64,000 nucleotides of DNA from Nemophila menziesii (lineage: Eukaryota; Streptophyta; Magnoliopsida; Boraginales; Hydrophyllaceae), in the NCBI GenBank assembly GCA_029959085.1, contig JARWIR010000011.1, positions 6,759,840 through 6,823,839 of the forward strand, given 5' to 3'. Positions within the stretch are counted from its first letter, which is position 1. Each line of letters starts with the position of its first letter. The notes beneath the pieces are model-generated. The model was not told the DNA's origin. It did not search any database and saw nothing but the letters and a program-made list of their open reading frames with translations. The translations under genes were made by a program, and so were the position numbers. This document shows positions 32,700 through 45,176 of this stretch, in pieces.

Positions 32700-34963
32700 C
32701 TCTTTCATTGTCAAATAAAATTCATTTCTTTTGCAAAATGAAAAGATCTAGAAGGAATTGTTTAAAGTTTACACAAAAAAGAATATTATGATATATCGTT
32801 AGAAATCCAAGTTACTCATCAAGAGAATGGTGGTTTATGTTTTATCCCTTTGTTAATCTAAATTCCTCTAATATCATTTTTGTGAGAGCGTCAAATATAT
32901 TTTCCTGTTCTAGATTTCCTTTTTCCAAATTTGATCAAACACTTTTACCTATAGTGAACCCGATGATCACGATGTGGGTGATTGAAAATATCATTAACAA
33001 CCTTAATGGTCCACTGATTTATCCATATAAAAGGAAAAAATAAAGTGTAAAGAGAAATGGAAACACTAACCTCCATAAACCTAAATTAAATTGTAAAAGT
33101 ACTGAGTATAAGTCCCATACTCAGTACAAAGTACTAAGTACGAGTACCATACTCAAAGAAAAATAATTGAGTATGAGACCCAAACTCAGTATTTTTATTG
33201 AGTATAGGAATAATACTCAATAAAAATGCCTCACATTTTTTATTTATTTCTAGTAAATAAATAATCGACATAATTTTCCTCGTATTATGTATCTTGGTCC
33301 GTCAAGGTACCATTACTTTATTTCGGGTAATACATATTCCATTGTTTGTTGGCTGAATAATTGATGTCGTGTTATTTGGATGTGCACATTCTACAATTTT
33401 TACAATTTTATAATTATTCATTAGATTTCCTTCTTCGAGGTTGGTATATATTGAACTGACTGACGTACCATACTTCATGAATTAGTTATAGACATTAGAG
33501 ATCTACAACCCTATGTTCATTAGATACATAACAGGTTTATCACGATTTATGCATTTGTTAAATCCATCAAGTTGAATATTTGTTATATGTCTATTTGAGA
33601 AAATAATTATAATGCTCGTGTTTATGACATGTTTTGGGATTTCAAAACATTCAACATACTTATAAATATATCAGGTATATTATTTTTTTATATTTTGAAA
33701 ATGGATATTCTTTTGAACTTCATGTTATAATTCTTTAGTTGGAGGTAGAGATGGGACAATAAATTTTATTTCACGATACGTCATGCAACTTTAAGGTTCC
33801 TTGTCCCTTTTACTTAACAAGGGGAAAATCACGCATCTCTTTCAAATGACACTCCTCATAACGTGTTTTATGATATCAATTTATAGGGACTCAATCCAAT
33901 AAAAGAAAAAGAATCAAACTCAACAAAAATCACATATCGTCGGTTGGGATTGTCTATTAATTTTACTAGATAACCTAAAACATATGGGTAGTTACTTGAT
34001 AAAAAATTTCATCATTCTTATTAATATATAGTCTAAGTGAGTTTCCAATATTTGATGTATCATTATTGTCTCCATGACCGAGTCTATCATATCATAATAC
34101 AAGGTTCTTTAGATCTAGAAAACTTTTCTTGTGCACATGGTGAGTTTCAAGTGCTCGTATATATGTATGATACTACACCCAAGAAAGAGTATAAAACATT
34201 AATAATCCACAGTTATGGTGTTAATTTAAAAAAAAATTCAATAATATACATTGTTACGGACACAAGTTGTTTATACAAGATAATCATTTCATCATATGTC
34301 CTTGAAGTTCAGTAAAATATTTTAATATTTATTTAAAAAATAATTTATCAATTATGTCAATTTTGTACCATAAGATAAAATAATTTTAGGGTTTCAATTT
34401 TTTTTAATTAGATCGATTAGATAGCATACTATAGGCAAACAACCATTATATACTTTCATTATATTGATAAAATTCATCGTTATCATTTGTGATGGTTTAT
34501 ATTTCGTGGCTTTTTAAATTCATAATATTCTTCACGATTCATCTTATGTGGTATATTTATTAGCAATTTTCATATCGCTAATCAACTAAAGGATAGTTCC
34601 ACCACGATCGCAACCTCACGTGTCTTTAGGAAATACGATATTATTCCCTCCAATGAATAGTTTTATCCAGAAAATAAAATAACGTGATGTTATAATATCG
34701 AATATAGTCACAATAATATTTATTTACATTTGAAAATTATTACAATTCTAATCAATTTTTGGAATGCATTGAGTAAATGACACTTGAATTATGATTTTTA
34801 CATCAATAATTCCTTGTTATTTTTACTTATGAGACAAATAATATCATAATATTTCATAAATTTTTTATTTTTGATATAGCTACTTTAGGATTATACTCGT
34901 GATTTTAAACAAGGAAACAAATATTTGATTTACTTGGTAATTTTATATTTGTTCATTCGTAAC
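32700..34963. repeat. Copia-derived flank repeat, copy 2 with insertion
   Basis: Positions 32700-33200 and 34490-34963 match 17028-17480 and 17470-18130. About 1.3 kb (33200-34490) is inserted between them. A hairpin TACTGAGTAT...ATACTCAGTA lies at 33100-33126 in a cluster of related words. The right end falls at a 33-bp direct repeat. Confidence 0.7.
34037..34315 (+). pseudogene. Unidentified conserved reading frame, left copy
   Basis: The 92-codon plus frame contains FQVLVYMYDTTPKKEYKTLI and YGVNLKKNSIIYIVTDTS with LYKI. The same frame occurs at 53373-53567 with about half the residues changed but no stop. I do not recognise the family. It lies inside the insertion in the flank repeat here, but downstream of the copia GAG-pre-integrase remnant on the right. 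Confidence 0.4.
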
Positions 34964-35073
34964 CCGATAGGCTGCAATACCAAAAGAGTCAATTTATATA
35001 GGAAACACTACCCAACTATTTCCCATTTAATTCAAAAAGCCCGATAGGCTGCAATACCAAAAGAGTCAATTTA
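34964..35073 (+). repeat. 33-bp direct repeat
   Basis: CCGATAGGCTGCAATACC plus the next 15 bases occurs at 34964-34996 and again at 35041-35073, 44 bp between copies. It marks the end of homology with the other flank repeats. Confidence 0.8.
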
Positions 35074-35951
35074 AAATATTTCATAAAAAAAAACTTTGAA
35101 ATACAGACACACTGTAACAATCCAGATAGTATTAAAATAATAGAAAATTAGCTTCCTCCAACACTTGACATCCCACACCAAAAAAGCATCGAATAAAAAA
35201 ATCTTGTAATAAATCTTGTATCGATTGTCAACTTCTTGTCCCTCTTCATTTATCATCTCCTTATCTCAACACCACCTGCTCTACTTTCAGGGTTCCTGCA
35301 TCATAGCCCCCCACCCTAGATAACATCTCTCACATATATATATACTGTATATGTAAAAGGATTCATAAGTCATAAAATCTTTCTCATATATACATATACA
35401 TATAAATATATATGTAAAAAGATTCTTGCAAAAACACTCTGTTTCTTGGAATTGTAAATTGGGAAACGGTATAGCAAATCTAAACAAATGTTTAGTCGGA
35501 GATGCTGGAGAGATGTCTCGTCGGTGAAATAATATCTCGGTTTCGTTACTTATCATATTTTGATTGCTCGTATTGCTTATATATATATATATAAATGTGT
35601 AAATATCAAATCACTAGTGACCTGTCGTATGATTCCCCATGTGTTTGATATATTGCCTTAGAGAAGTTTCTATCCAACTTATAACTGTCGAAAAGATCTT
35701 AAGCATTATCTATATTAGTATCTAATTCACCCCCCTCTCCAGGACTTTCATAATTAGTTTCTATAAAACATTCCATCTACACTTATAAATCATAATCACA
35801 TGCATTCAATTGGACACTTACTCACCCTTTTGGTAATTGATAGTGTGATTATTTGCTTAGATTGATAGTAATGATTTTACCCAATACAGAGTAATATCAC
35901 TAGGATTATATTATCCTATAAGTAATGATTACTTCAAACATCCTCAATAAC
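35074..35951. other. Left-specific DNA, no gene recognised
   Basis: TA-rich microsatellite tracts lie at 35333-35415 and 35578-35594. An 89-codon minus frame (35287-35556) is weak and unrecognised. Confidence 0.4.
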
Positions 35952-36722
35952 CTAAGTAATCAATCCTATAAGTGGCCTTGCACCATAAATCCAATTAAAT
36001 ACTTGTTCGCATATCAACTCTACAATCGCATCTGACACTTCCAAACTGATCCCAGATGACTTGATCATATGCCTTTTCCGCATAATGCTACTTAGATTTC
36101 CTTTTTTATGAAGAAAGAAAACGACTTCATGTGCAATAATAATATTATCTTGAATGATCCTTACTTTAACAAATGTTGACTGGGTGTGAGAGGTATGTTC
36201 TTCCATAAATGGTTGAAGTCGCAATGCAAGAATTTTTTTGATACTTTTGTAGCAAAAATTCGCAATAGCAATAGGACAGAAATATGTAATTGGTTTCTGA
36301 CAGTGACCTTTCGGCACCAGAGTAATAAGAGTATTGTTTATGTGACTGGAAGACATACTGGTTATAAATAAATCAAAAACTGTAAGACCGATATCAGATT
36401 TAAGGATAACCGAATACCCCTGATAAAACTTTCCAGGGAGACTTTTCGGCCCAGGGGTCTTGGATTTACTCATATTAATAACCCCATCATGAATTTCTTC
36501 GATAGTGTAATATTTAACAAGTAAATCATTCATATCTCGAGAGACATTGCACAGAGTGAGATCATCAACATGATTGGGTGGGGTTATAGTTTTACATGAA
36601 AATAAATTATTGTAACAACTAGTGAAAAGATCTGAAAGATTAAGAATCTTTAAACGATTTCCCTTCCGCATCTTTGAGGCGACAAATATGATTACAACTT
36701 CTTTTTTGAAAGGCAGTGACAT
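35952..36722 (-). pseudogene. L1-type LINE reverse transcriptase fragment
   Basis: The 256-codon minus frame has SKSKTPGPKSLPGKFYQ, NNTLITLVPKG, KPITYFCPIAIANFCYKSI and TQSTFVKVRIIQDNIIIAHE, the N-terminal finger and palm motifs of plant non-LTR reverse transcriptases. Near 36060-36090 the frame slips: the expected KAYDQVIW word is in another frame. The catalytic FADD block, the endonuclease and the C-terminal part are absent. It ends about 125 bp before the tandem array. It is in the opposite orientation to the LINE pieces at 25.7 and 54.1 kb. Confidence 0.85.
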
Positions 36723-36847
36723 TTTTTTTAGTATTTATATCCCATTGTCAAATCCGAGTAACTTTTACCCAATCAGACCAACCTAACTCCTATTTGCTTT
36801 AGAGTCTGTTAAGCTCTTGAGTAATTTAAAGATAGAAAGAGTGTTTA

Positions 36848-38930
36848 GGCTTTAATATACTTGAATATTTAGGTTACTTTAATAACACATAATTCCTTCT
36901 ATTTTAAAAAAAAATACAATTATTAATTATTCATTAAATCTAATTGAAAATTTATACACACTTTTGTATAAAACTAATTGTTAATTACACTACATGTCAT
37001 TTTATAATGTACAACCAACAAACAAATGTTATATAAAAATCCATGCACGTTGATTTTGATGAAGGAAATTCTTTTAAAAGAAAGTGAAAAAATATAGAAG
37101 TTGAATATACCAAGTTCCATCAACTTGAAGAAGAAGTAAAACCTATTATATCATAACCTTAAATTTATTCTGACATTCAAACTATTAATGAGAAGAATGA
37201 TGAAACTCCCAAAGAACTTCATAGAAGTAGGAACAATGTTAGAGGACTTTTGCTAAATTTAATACTTGGTGATCCAAGTAAAGGGCTAAGAACACATTCA
37301 ACTCTTAATGATTTGTGTTCTCATTGTACTTTCTTGTCTAAATTCAGACCGAAGAATAACAAATAAGATCTACTTGATGATCATCTGGTAAATGCAATGC
37401 ATGAAGAGTTTATAACGATTTTATAAGGATTTTGATACGAGTATGCATAGTAAATTCCAATTGCACATGATTGGAGAAATTAACTTCTTCCTTAGACTAA
37501 AAATAAAGAAAATGGAAGATGGGATCTGTCTCAACCAAGCTAAATAAGCTAAAGATCTTTTTAAGAAGTTTGAACTTACTAATTCCAAGTGGGTTGGAAT
37601 TCCCATAAGGAAACATCCACAACTCTTGATAAACAAGAATAAAAGGTAACGATGTTGATGAGAAGACGTACTTAGCAGATTAATTAATTATTCTTTGGGG
37701 CAAGTAAAATATTAATTTGTTTTTTTGGATCATTGACCCTTAAAAAAATATGTACACCTTATAAATAAAAAATTTAATTAAAATTTTAATATTAAATTTT
37801 ATTATATTATTTAAAACAACAAATTGTGTCTCAATATATAAATGTTATTTCTGAAATATCTTAATTAAATAATAACATAAAAAAACTCAAAATATGAAAT
37901 TGCATGTTTATATACGTAGCTAATGAATGATACATTTTTTAAGAGAGTCAAAATTTTGACTCTTAAATATAAATTGGGTGAATTCCCTAGAGGGTATTGT
38001 TGATCATCTTGGCAAATCCTTTCACAAGATCAAAAGAGCAAACTTTGTATGATAAGGTGTTGAGTAATATTAGAACTGAACTAAAGAAAAAGATATATTG
38101 TGAATATATTTTTTGTATATCCAAAACTAGTATAGTATAATAGAAATATTTTAATATATATATAATTTTAAGAAGTAAAGAGTAGAATTGGAGACGTGGG
38201 TATTATATGTTCATTTAATAAATTTTTTTTATTGAATATATTTTTATAAAATAAAGATTTTAGTAGTACATAATGTTATAAATATAATTTTATTGTTAAT
38301 AGTTCCAAAAAAAATCTTTAACTAAAAGGAGAAAAGAAAAAAAGGATATGTGTATTATTGTTTTATTCTGGATGAAATGATTATATTATTTCAAGAGGAA
38401 TTCTATACAAGACATAAGTGTGTATTGGTGAGTATTACATCAAAATAAAATAGAGCTTATGAGTTGTGGTGTCTCAAGAAAACCTTATAAGAGTTATATA
38501 AAGGATGAGCTTACTTGCTATCATTATCATAAGAGGGGTCATATTAAACCTAAATTCCAAAAACTTTTCAAAATAAAGCTAATGAAAACATTAATGCAAC
38601 ATTGGTTGATGATAGCTCAAACCAAAGTGATGACAAAGAGCATGTAGCCAACTATGTTTCTTTCATGGCAACTTAAGAAGAAGAAGACGAGATAAAGTTC
38701 AAATCTAACTTATGTTTATCTTAAGATCAATTAGACGATGGTATTAAAAATCTTATGATTTTTTACGTGATTACAAACACTCTCTTAAATGAAACAAAAA
38801 ACAAAATATTTGAAAACTTTTTACAAATATTTTAGGAAACAATGTTGAGTTTGATGATAATAACTCTATCATTTTTTATAACAATAAGTTTATCCACAAT
38901 TCACATAAAAAACTTTAATTATGACATTTA
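36848..38930 (+). repeat. Array unit 1
   Basis: An RT fragment (about 37180-37700) reads LGDPSKGLRTHSTLNDLCSH and later SMHSKFQLHMIGEINFFLRL. The palindrome is at 37944-37963. The gag knuckle frame (38459-38647) contains TCYHYHKRGHIKPKFQKL. This edge unit has many private variants, e.g. 'gagtaatattag' for 'gagaaatattag', and 'catggcaacttaagaag' downstream of gag. Confidence 0.9.
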
Positions 38931-41011
38931 GGCTTTAATATACTTGAATATTTAGGTTACTTTAATAACACATAATTCCTTCTATTTTAAAAAAAAAATA
39001 CAATTATTAATTATTCATTAAATCTAATTTAAAATTTATCAAACTTTTGTATAAAACTAATTGTTAATTACACTACATGTCATTTTATAATGTACAACCA
39101 ACAAACAAATATTATATAAAAATCCATGCACGTCGATTTTGATGAAGGAAATTCTTTTAAAAGAAAGTGAAAAAATATAGAAGTTGAATATACCAAGTTC
39201 CATCAACTTGAAGAAGAAGTAAAACCTATTATATCATAACCTTAAATTTATTCTGACATTCAAACTATTAATGAGAAGAATGATGAAACTCCCAAAGAAC
39301 TTCATAGAAGTAGGAACAATGTTAGAGGACTTTTGCTAAATTTAATACTTGGTGATCCAAGTAAAGGGCTAAGAACACATTCAACTCTTAATGATTTGTG
39401 TTCTCATTGTACTTTCTTGTCTAAATTCAGACCGAAGAATAACAAATAAGATCTACTTGATGATCATCTGGTAAATGCAATGCATGAAGAGTTTATAACG
39501 ATTTTATAAGGATTTTGATACGAGTATGCATAGTAAATTCCAATTGCACATGATTGGAGAATTTAACTTCTTCCTTAGACTAAAAATAAAGAAAATGGAA
39601 GATGGGATCTGTCTCAACCAAGCTAAATAAGCCAAAGATATTTTTAAGAAGTTTGAACTTACTAATTCCAAGTGGGTTGGAATTCCCATAAGGAAACATC
39701 CACAACTCTTGATAAACAAGAATAAAAGGTAACGATGTTGATGAGAAGACGTACTTAGCAGATTAATTAATTATTCTTTGGGGCAAGTAAAATATTAATT
39801 TGTTTTTTTGGATCATTGACCCTTAAAAAAATATGTACACCTTATAAATAAAAAATTTAATTAAAATTTTAATATTAAATTTTATTATATTATTTAAAAC
39901 AACAAATTGTGTCTTAATATATAAATGTTATTTCTGAAATATCTTAATTAAATAATAACATAAAAAAACTCAAAATATGAAATTGCATGTTTATATACGT
40001 AGCTAATGAATAATACATTTTAAGAGAGTCAAAATTTTGACTCTTAAATATAAATTGGGTGAATTCCCTAGAGGGTATTGTTGATCATCTTGGCAAATCC
40101 TTTCACAAGATCAAAAGAGCAAACTTTGTATGATAAGGTGTTGAGAAATATTAGAACTGAACTAAAGAAAAAGATATATTGTGAATATATTTTTTGTATT
40201 TCCAAAACTAGTTTAGTATAATAGAAATATTTTAATATATATATAATTTTAAGAAGTAAAGAGTAGAATTGGAGACATGGGTATTATATGTTCATTTAAT
40301 AAATTTTTTTTATTGAATATATTTTTATAAAATAAAGATTTTAGTAGTACATAATGTTATAAATATAATTTTATTGTTAATAGTTCCAAAAAAAATCTTT
40401 AACTAAAAGGAGAAAAGAAAAAAAGGATATGTGTATTATTGTTTTATTCTGGGTGAAATGATTATATTATTTCAAGAGGAATTCTATACAAGACATAAGT
40501 GTGTATTGGTGAGTATTACATCAAAATAAAATAGAGCTTATGAGTTGTGGTGTCTCAAGAAAACCTTATAAGAGTTATATAAAGGATGAGCTTACTTGCT
40601 ATCATTATCATAAGAGGGGTCATATTAAACCTAAATTCCAAAAACTTTTCAAAATAAAGCTAATGAAAACATTAATGCAACATTGGTTGATGATAGCTCA
40701 AACCAAAGTGATGACAAAGAGCATGTAGCCAACTATGTTTCTTTCATGGCTACTTAAAAATAAGAAGACGAGATAAAGTTCAAATCTAACTTATGTTTAT
40801 CTTAAGATCAATTAGACGATGGTATTAAAAATCTTATGATTTTTTACGTGATTACAAACACTCTCTTAAATCAAACAAAAAACCAAATATTTGAAAACTT
40901 TTTACAAATATTTTAGGAAACAATGTTGAGTTTGATGATAATAACTCTATCATTTTTTATAACAATAAGTTTATCCACAATTCACATAAAAAACTTTAAT
41001 TATGACATTTA
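38931..41011 (+). repeat. Array unit 2
   Basis: RT fragment about 39264-39780, palindrome 40025-40044, gag knuckle frame 40540-40728. It shares with units 3 and 4 the variants 'gaataatac' and 'gagacatggg'. It has a private 2-bp shorter T run before the palindrome. Confidence 0.9.
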
Positions 41012-43094
41012 GGCTTTAATATACTTGAATATTTAGGTTACTTTAATAACACATAATTCCTTCTATTTTAAAAAAAAAATACAATTATTTATTATTCATT
41101 AAATCTAATTGAAAATTTATCAAACTTTTGTATAAAACTAATTGTTAATTACACTACATGTCATTTTATAATGTACAACCAACAAACAAATATTATATAA
41201 AAATCCATGCACGTTGATTTTGATGAAGGAAATTCTTTTAAAAGAAAGTGAAAAAATATAGAAGTTGAATATACCAAGTTCCATCAACTTGAAGAAGAAG
41301 TAAAACCTATTATATCATAACCTTAAATTTATTCTGACATTCAAACTATTAATGAGAAGAATGATGAAACTCCCAAAGAACTTCATAGAAGTAGGAACAA
41401 TGTTAGAGGACTTTTGCTAAATTTAATACTTGGTGATCCAAGTAAAGGGCTAAGAACACATTCAACTCTTAATGATTTGTGTTCTCATTGTACTTTCTTG
41501 TCTAAATTCAGACCGAAGAATAACAAATAAGATCTACTTGATGATCATCTGGTAAATGCAATGCATGAAGAGTTTATAACGATTTTATAAGGATTTTGAT
41601 ACGAGTATGCATAGTAAATTCCAATTGCACATGATTGGAGAATTTAACTTCTTCCTTAGACTAAAAATAAAGAAAATGGAAGATGGGATCTGTCTCAACC
41701 AAGCTAAATAAGCCAAAGATCTTTTTAAGAAGTTTGAACTTACTAATTCCAAGTGGGTTGGAATTCCCATAAGGAAACATCCACAACTCTTGATAAACAA
41801 GAATAAAAGGTAACGATGTTGATGAGAAGACGTACTTAGCAGATTAATTAATTATTCTTTGGGGCAAGTAAAATATTAATTTGTTTTTTTGGATCATTGA
41901 CCCTTAAAAAAATATGCACACCTTATAAATAAAAAATTTAATTAAAATTTTAATATTAAATTTTATTATATTATTTAAAACAACAAATTGTGTCTTAATA
42001 TATAAATGTTATTTCTGAAATATCTTAATTAAATAATAACATAAAAAAACTCAAAATATGAAATTGCATGTTTATATACGTAGCTAATGAATAATACATT
42101 TTTTAAGAGAGTCAAAATTTTGACTCTTAAATATAAATTGGGTGAATTCCCTAGAGGGTATTGTTGATCATCTTGGCAAATCCTTTCACAAGATCAAAAG
42201 AGCAAACTTTGTATGATAAGGTGTTGAGAAATATTAGAACTGAACTAAAGAAAAAGATATATTGTGAATATATTTTTTGTATATCCAAAACTAGTTTAGT
42301 ATAATAGAAATATTTTAATATATATATAATTTTAAGAAGTAAAGAGTAGAATTGGAGACATGGGTATTATATGTTCATTTAATAAATTTTTTTTATTGAA
42401 TATATTTTTATAAAATAAAGATTTTAGTAGTACATAATGTTATAAATATAATTTTATTGTTAATAGTTCCAAAAAAAATCTTTAACTAAAAGGAGAAAAG
42501 AAAAAAAGGATATGTGTATTATTGTTTTATTCTGGGTGAAATGATTATATTATTTCAAGAGGAATTCTATACAAGACATAAGTGTGTATTGGTGAGTATT
42601 ACATCAAAATAAAATAGAGCTTATGAGTTGTGGTGTCTCAAGAAAACCTTATAAGAGTTATATAAAGGATGAGCTTACTTGCTATCATTATCATAAGAGG
42701 GGTCATATTAAACCTAAATTCCAAAAACTTTTCAAAATAAAGCTAATGAAAACATTAATGCAACATTGGTTGATGATAGCTCAAACCAAAGTGATGACAA
42801 AGAGCATGTAGCCAACTATGTTTCTTTCATGGCTACTTAAAAATAAGAAGACGAGATAAAGTTCAAATCTAACTTATGTTTATCTTAAGATCAATTAGAC
42901 GATGGTATTAAAAATCTTATGATTTTTTACGTGATTACAAACACTCTCTTAAATCAAACAAAAAACCAAATATTTGAAAACTTTTTACAAATATTTTAGG
43001 AAACAATGTTGAGTTTGATGATAATAACTCTATCATTTTTTATAACAATAAGTTTATCCACAATTCACATAAAAAACTTTAATTATGACATTTA
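41012..43094 (+). repeat. Array unit 3
   Basis: RT fragment about 41345-41862, palindrome 42108-42127, gag knuckle frame 42623-42811. It shares 'atgcacacc' and 'ttatttattattc' with unit 4, its nearest relative. Confidence 0.9.
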
Positions 43095-45176
43095 GGCTTT
43101 AATATACTTGAATATTTAGGTTACTTTAATAACACATAATTCCTTCTATTTTAAAAAAAAATACAATTATTTATTATTCATTAAATCTAATTGAAAATTT
43201 ATCAAACTTTTGTATAAAACTAATTGTTAATTACACTACATGTCATTTTATAATGTACAACCAACAAACAAATATTATATAAAAATCCATGCACGTTGAT
43301 TTTGATGAAGGAAATTCTTTTAAAAGAAAGTGAAAAAATATAGAAGTTGAATATACCAAGTTCCATCAACTTGAAGAAGAAGTAAAACCTATTATATCAT
43401 AACCTTAAATTTATTCTGACATTCAAACTATTAATGAGAAGAATGATGAAACTCCCAAAGAACTTCATAGAAGTAGGAACAATGTTAGAGGACTTTTGCT
43501 AAATTTAATACTTGGTGATCCAAGTAAAGGGCTAAGAACACATTCAACTCTTAATGATTTGTGTTCTCATTGTACTTTCTTGTCTAAATTCAGACCGAAG
43601 AATAACAAATAAGATCTACTTGATGATCATCTGGTAAATGCAATGCATGAAGAGTTTATAACGATTTTATAAGGATTTTGATACGAGTATGCATAGTAAA
43701 TTCCAATTGCACATGATTGGAGAATTTAACTTCTTCCTTAGACTAAAAATAAAGAAAATGGAAGATGGGATCTGTCTCAACCAAGCTAAATAAGCCAAAG
43801 ATCTTTTTAAGAAGTTTGAACTTACTAATTCCAAGTGGGTTGGAATTCCCATAAGGAAACATCCACAACTCTTGATAAACAAGAATAAAAGGTAACGATG
43901 TTGATGAGAAGACGTACTTAGCAGATTAATTAATTATTCTTTGGGGCAAGTAAAATATTAATTTGTTTTTTTGGATCATTGACCCTTAAAAAAATATGCA
44001 CACCTTATAAATAAAAAATTTAATTAAAATTTTAATATTAAATTTTATTATATTATTTAAAACAACAAATTGTGTCTTAATATATAAATGTTATTTCTGA
44101 AATATCTTAATTAAATAATAACATAAAAAAACTCAAAATATGAAATTGCATGTTTATATACGTAGCTAATGAATAATACATTTTTTAAGAGAGTCAAAAT
44201 TTTGACTCTTAAATATAAATTGGGTGAATTCCCTAGAGGGTATTGTTGATCATCTTGGCAAATCCTTTCACAAGATCAAAAGAGCAAACTTTGTATGATA
44301 AGGTGTTGAGAAATATTAGAACTGAACTAAAGAAAAAGATATATTGTGAATATATTTTTTGTATATCCAAAACTAGTTTAGTATAATAGAAATATTTTAA
44401 TATATATATAATTTTAAGAAGTAAAGAGTAGAATTGGAGACATGGGTATTATATGTTCATTTAATAAATTTTTTTTATTGAATATATTTTTATAAAATAA
44501 AGATTTTAGTAGTACATAATGTTATAAATATAATTTTATTGTTAATAGTTCCAAAAAAAATCTTTAACTAAAAGGAGAAAAGAAAAAAAGGATATGTGTA
44601 TTATTGTTTTATTCTGGGTGAAATGATTATATTATTTCAAGAGGAATTCTATACAAGACATAAGTGTGTATTGGTGAGTATTACATCAAAATAAAATAGA
44701 GCTTATGAGTTGTGGTGTCTCAAGAAAACCTTATAAGAGTTATATAAAGGATGAGCTTACTTGCTATCATTATCATAAGAGGGGTCATATTAAACCTAAA
44801 TTCCAAAAACTTTTCAAAATAAAGCTAATGAAAACATTAATGCAACATTGGTTGATGATAGCTCAAACCAAAGTGATGACAAAGAGCATGTAGCCAACTA
44901 TGTTTCTTTCATGGCTACTTAAAAATAAGAAGACGAGATAAAGTTCAAATCTAACTTATGTTTATCTTAAGATCAATTAGACGATGGTATTAAAAATCTT
45001 ATGATTTTTTACGTGATTACAAACACTCTCTTAAATCAAACAAAAAACCAAATATTTGAAAACTTTTTACAAATATTTTAGGAAACAATGTTGAGTTTGA
45101 TGATAATAACTCTATCATTTTTTATAACAATAAGTTTATCCACAATTCACATAAAAAACTTTAATTATGACATTTA
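43095..45176 (+). repeat. Array unit 4
   Basis: RT fragment about 43427-43944, palindrome 44190-44209, gag knuckle frame 44705-44893. It is almost identical to unit 3. Confidence 0.9.

Larger units (their letters stand above)
21545..34963. repeat. Left copy of a large segmental duplication
   Basis: The order here is one 2.08-kb-type unit, LTR-like segment, gag/protease, LINE pieces, MED15-like fragment, fold-back minisatellite, PPR fragment, copia unit piece and flank repeat. The same order recurs from 45177 to 63970. The copies differ by many substitutions and by several kb-scale gaps: 48.7-53.1 kb and 57.96-59.5 kb are absent here, and 33.2-34.5 kb is absent on the right. Confidence 0.75.

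Noticed and set aside
37421..37636. A 71-codon minus-strand frame repeated in the array (37421, 39504, 41585, 43667) and similar at 22092
   Set aside because: The plus strand of the same DNA reads as copia RT, so this is an antisense shadow kept identical by recent array expansion.
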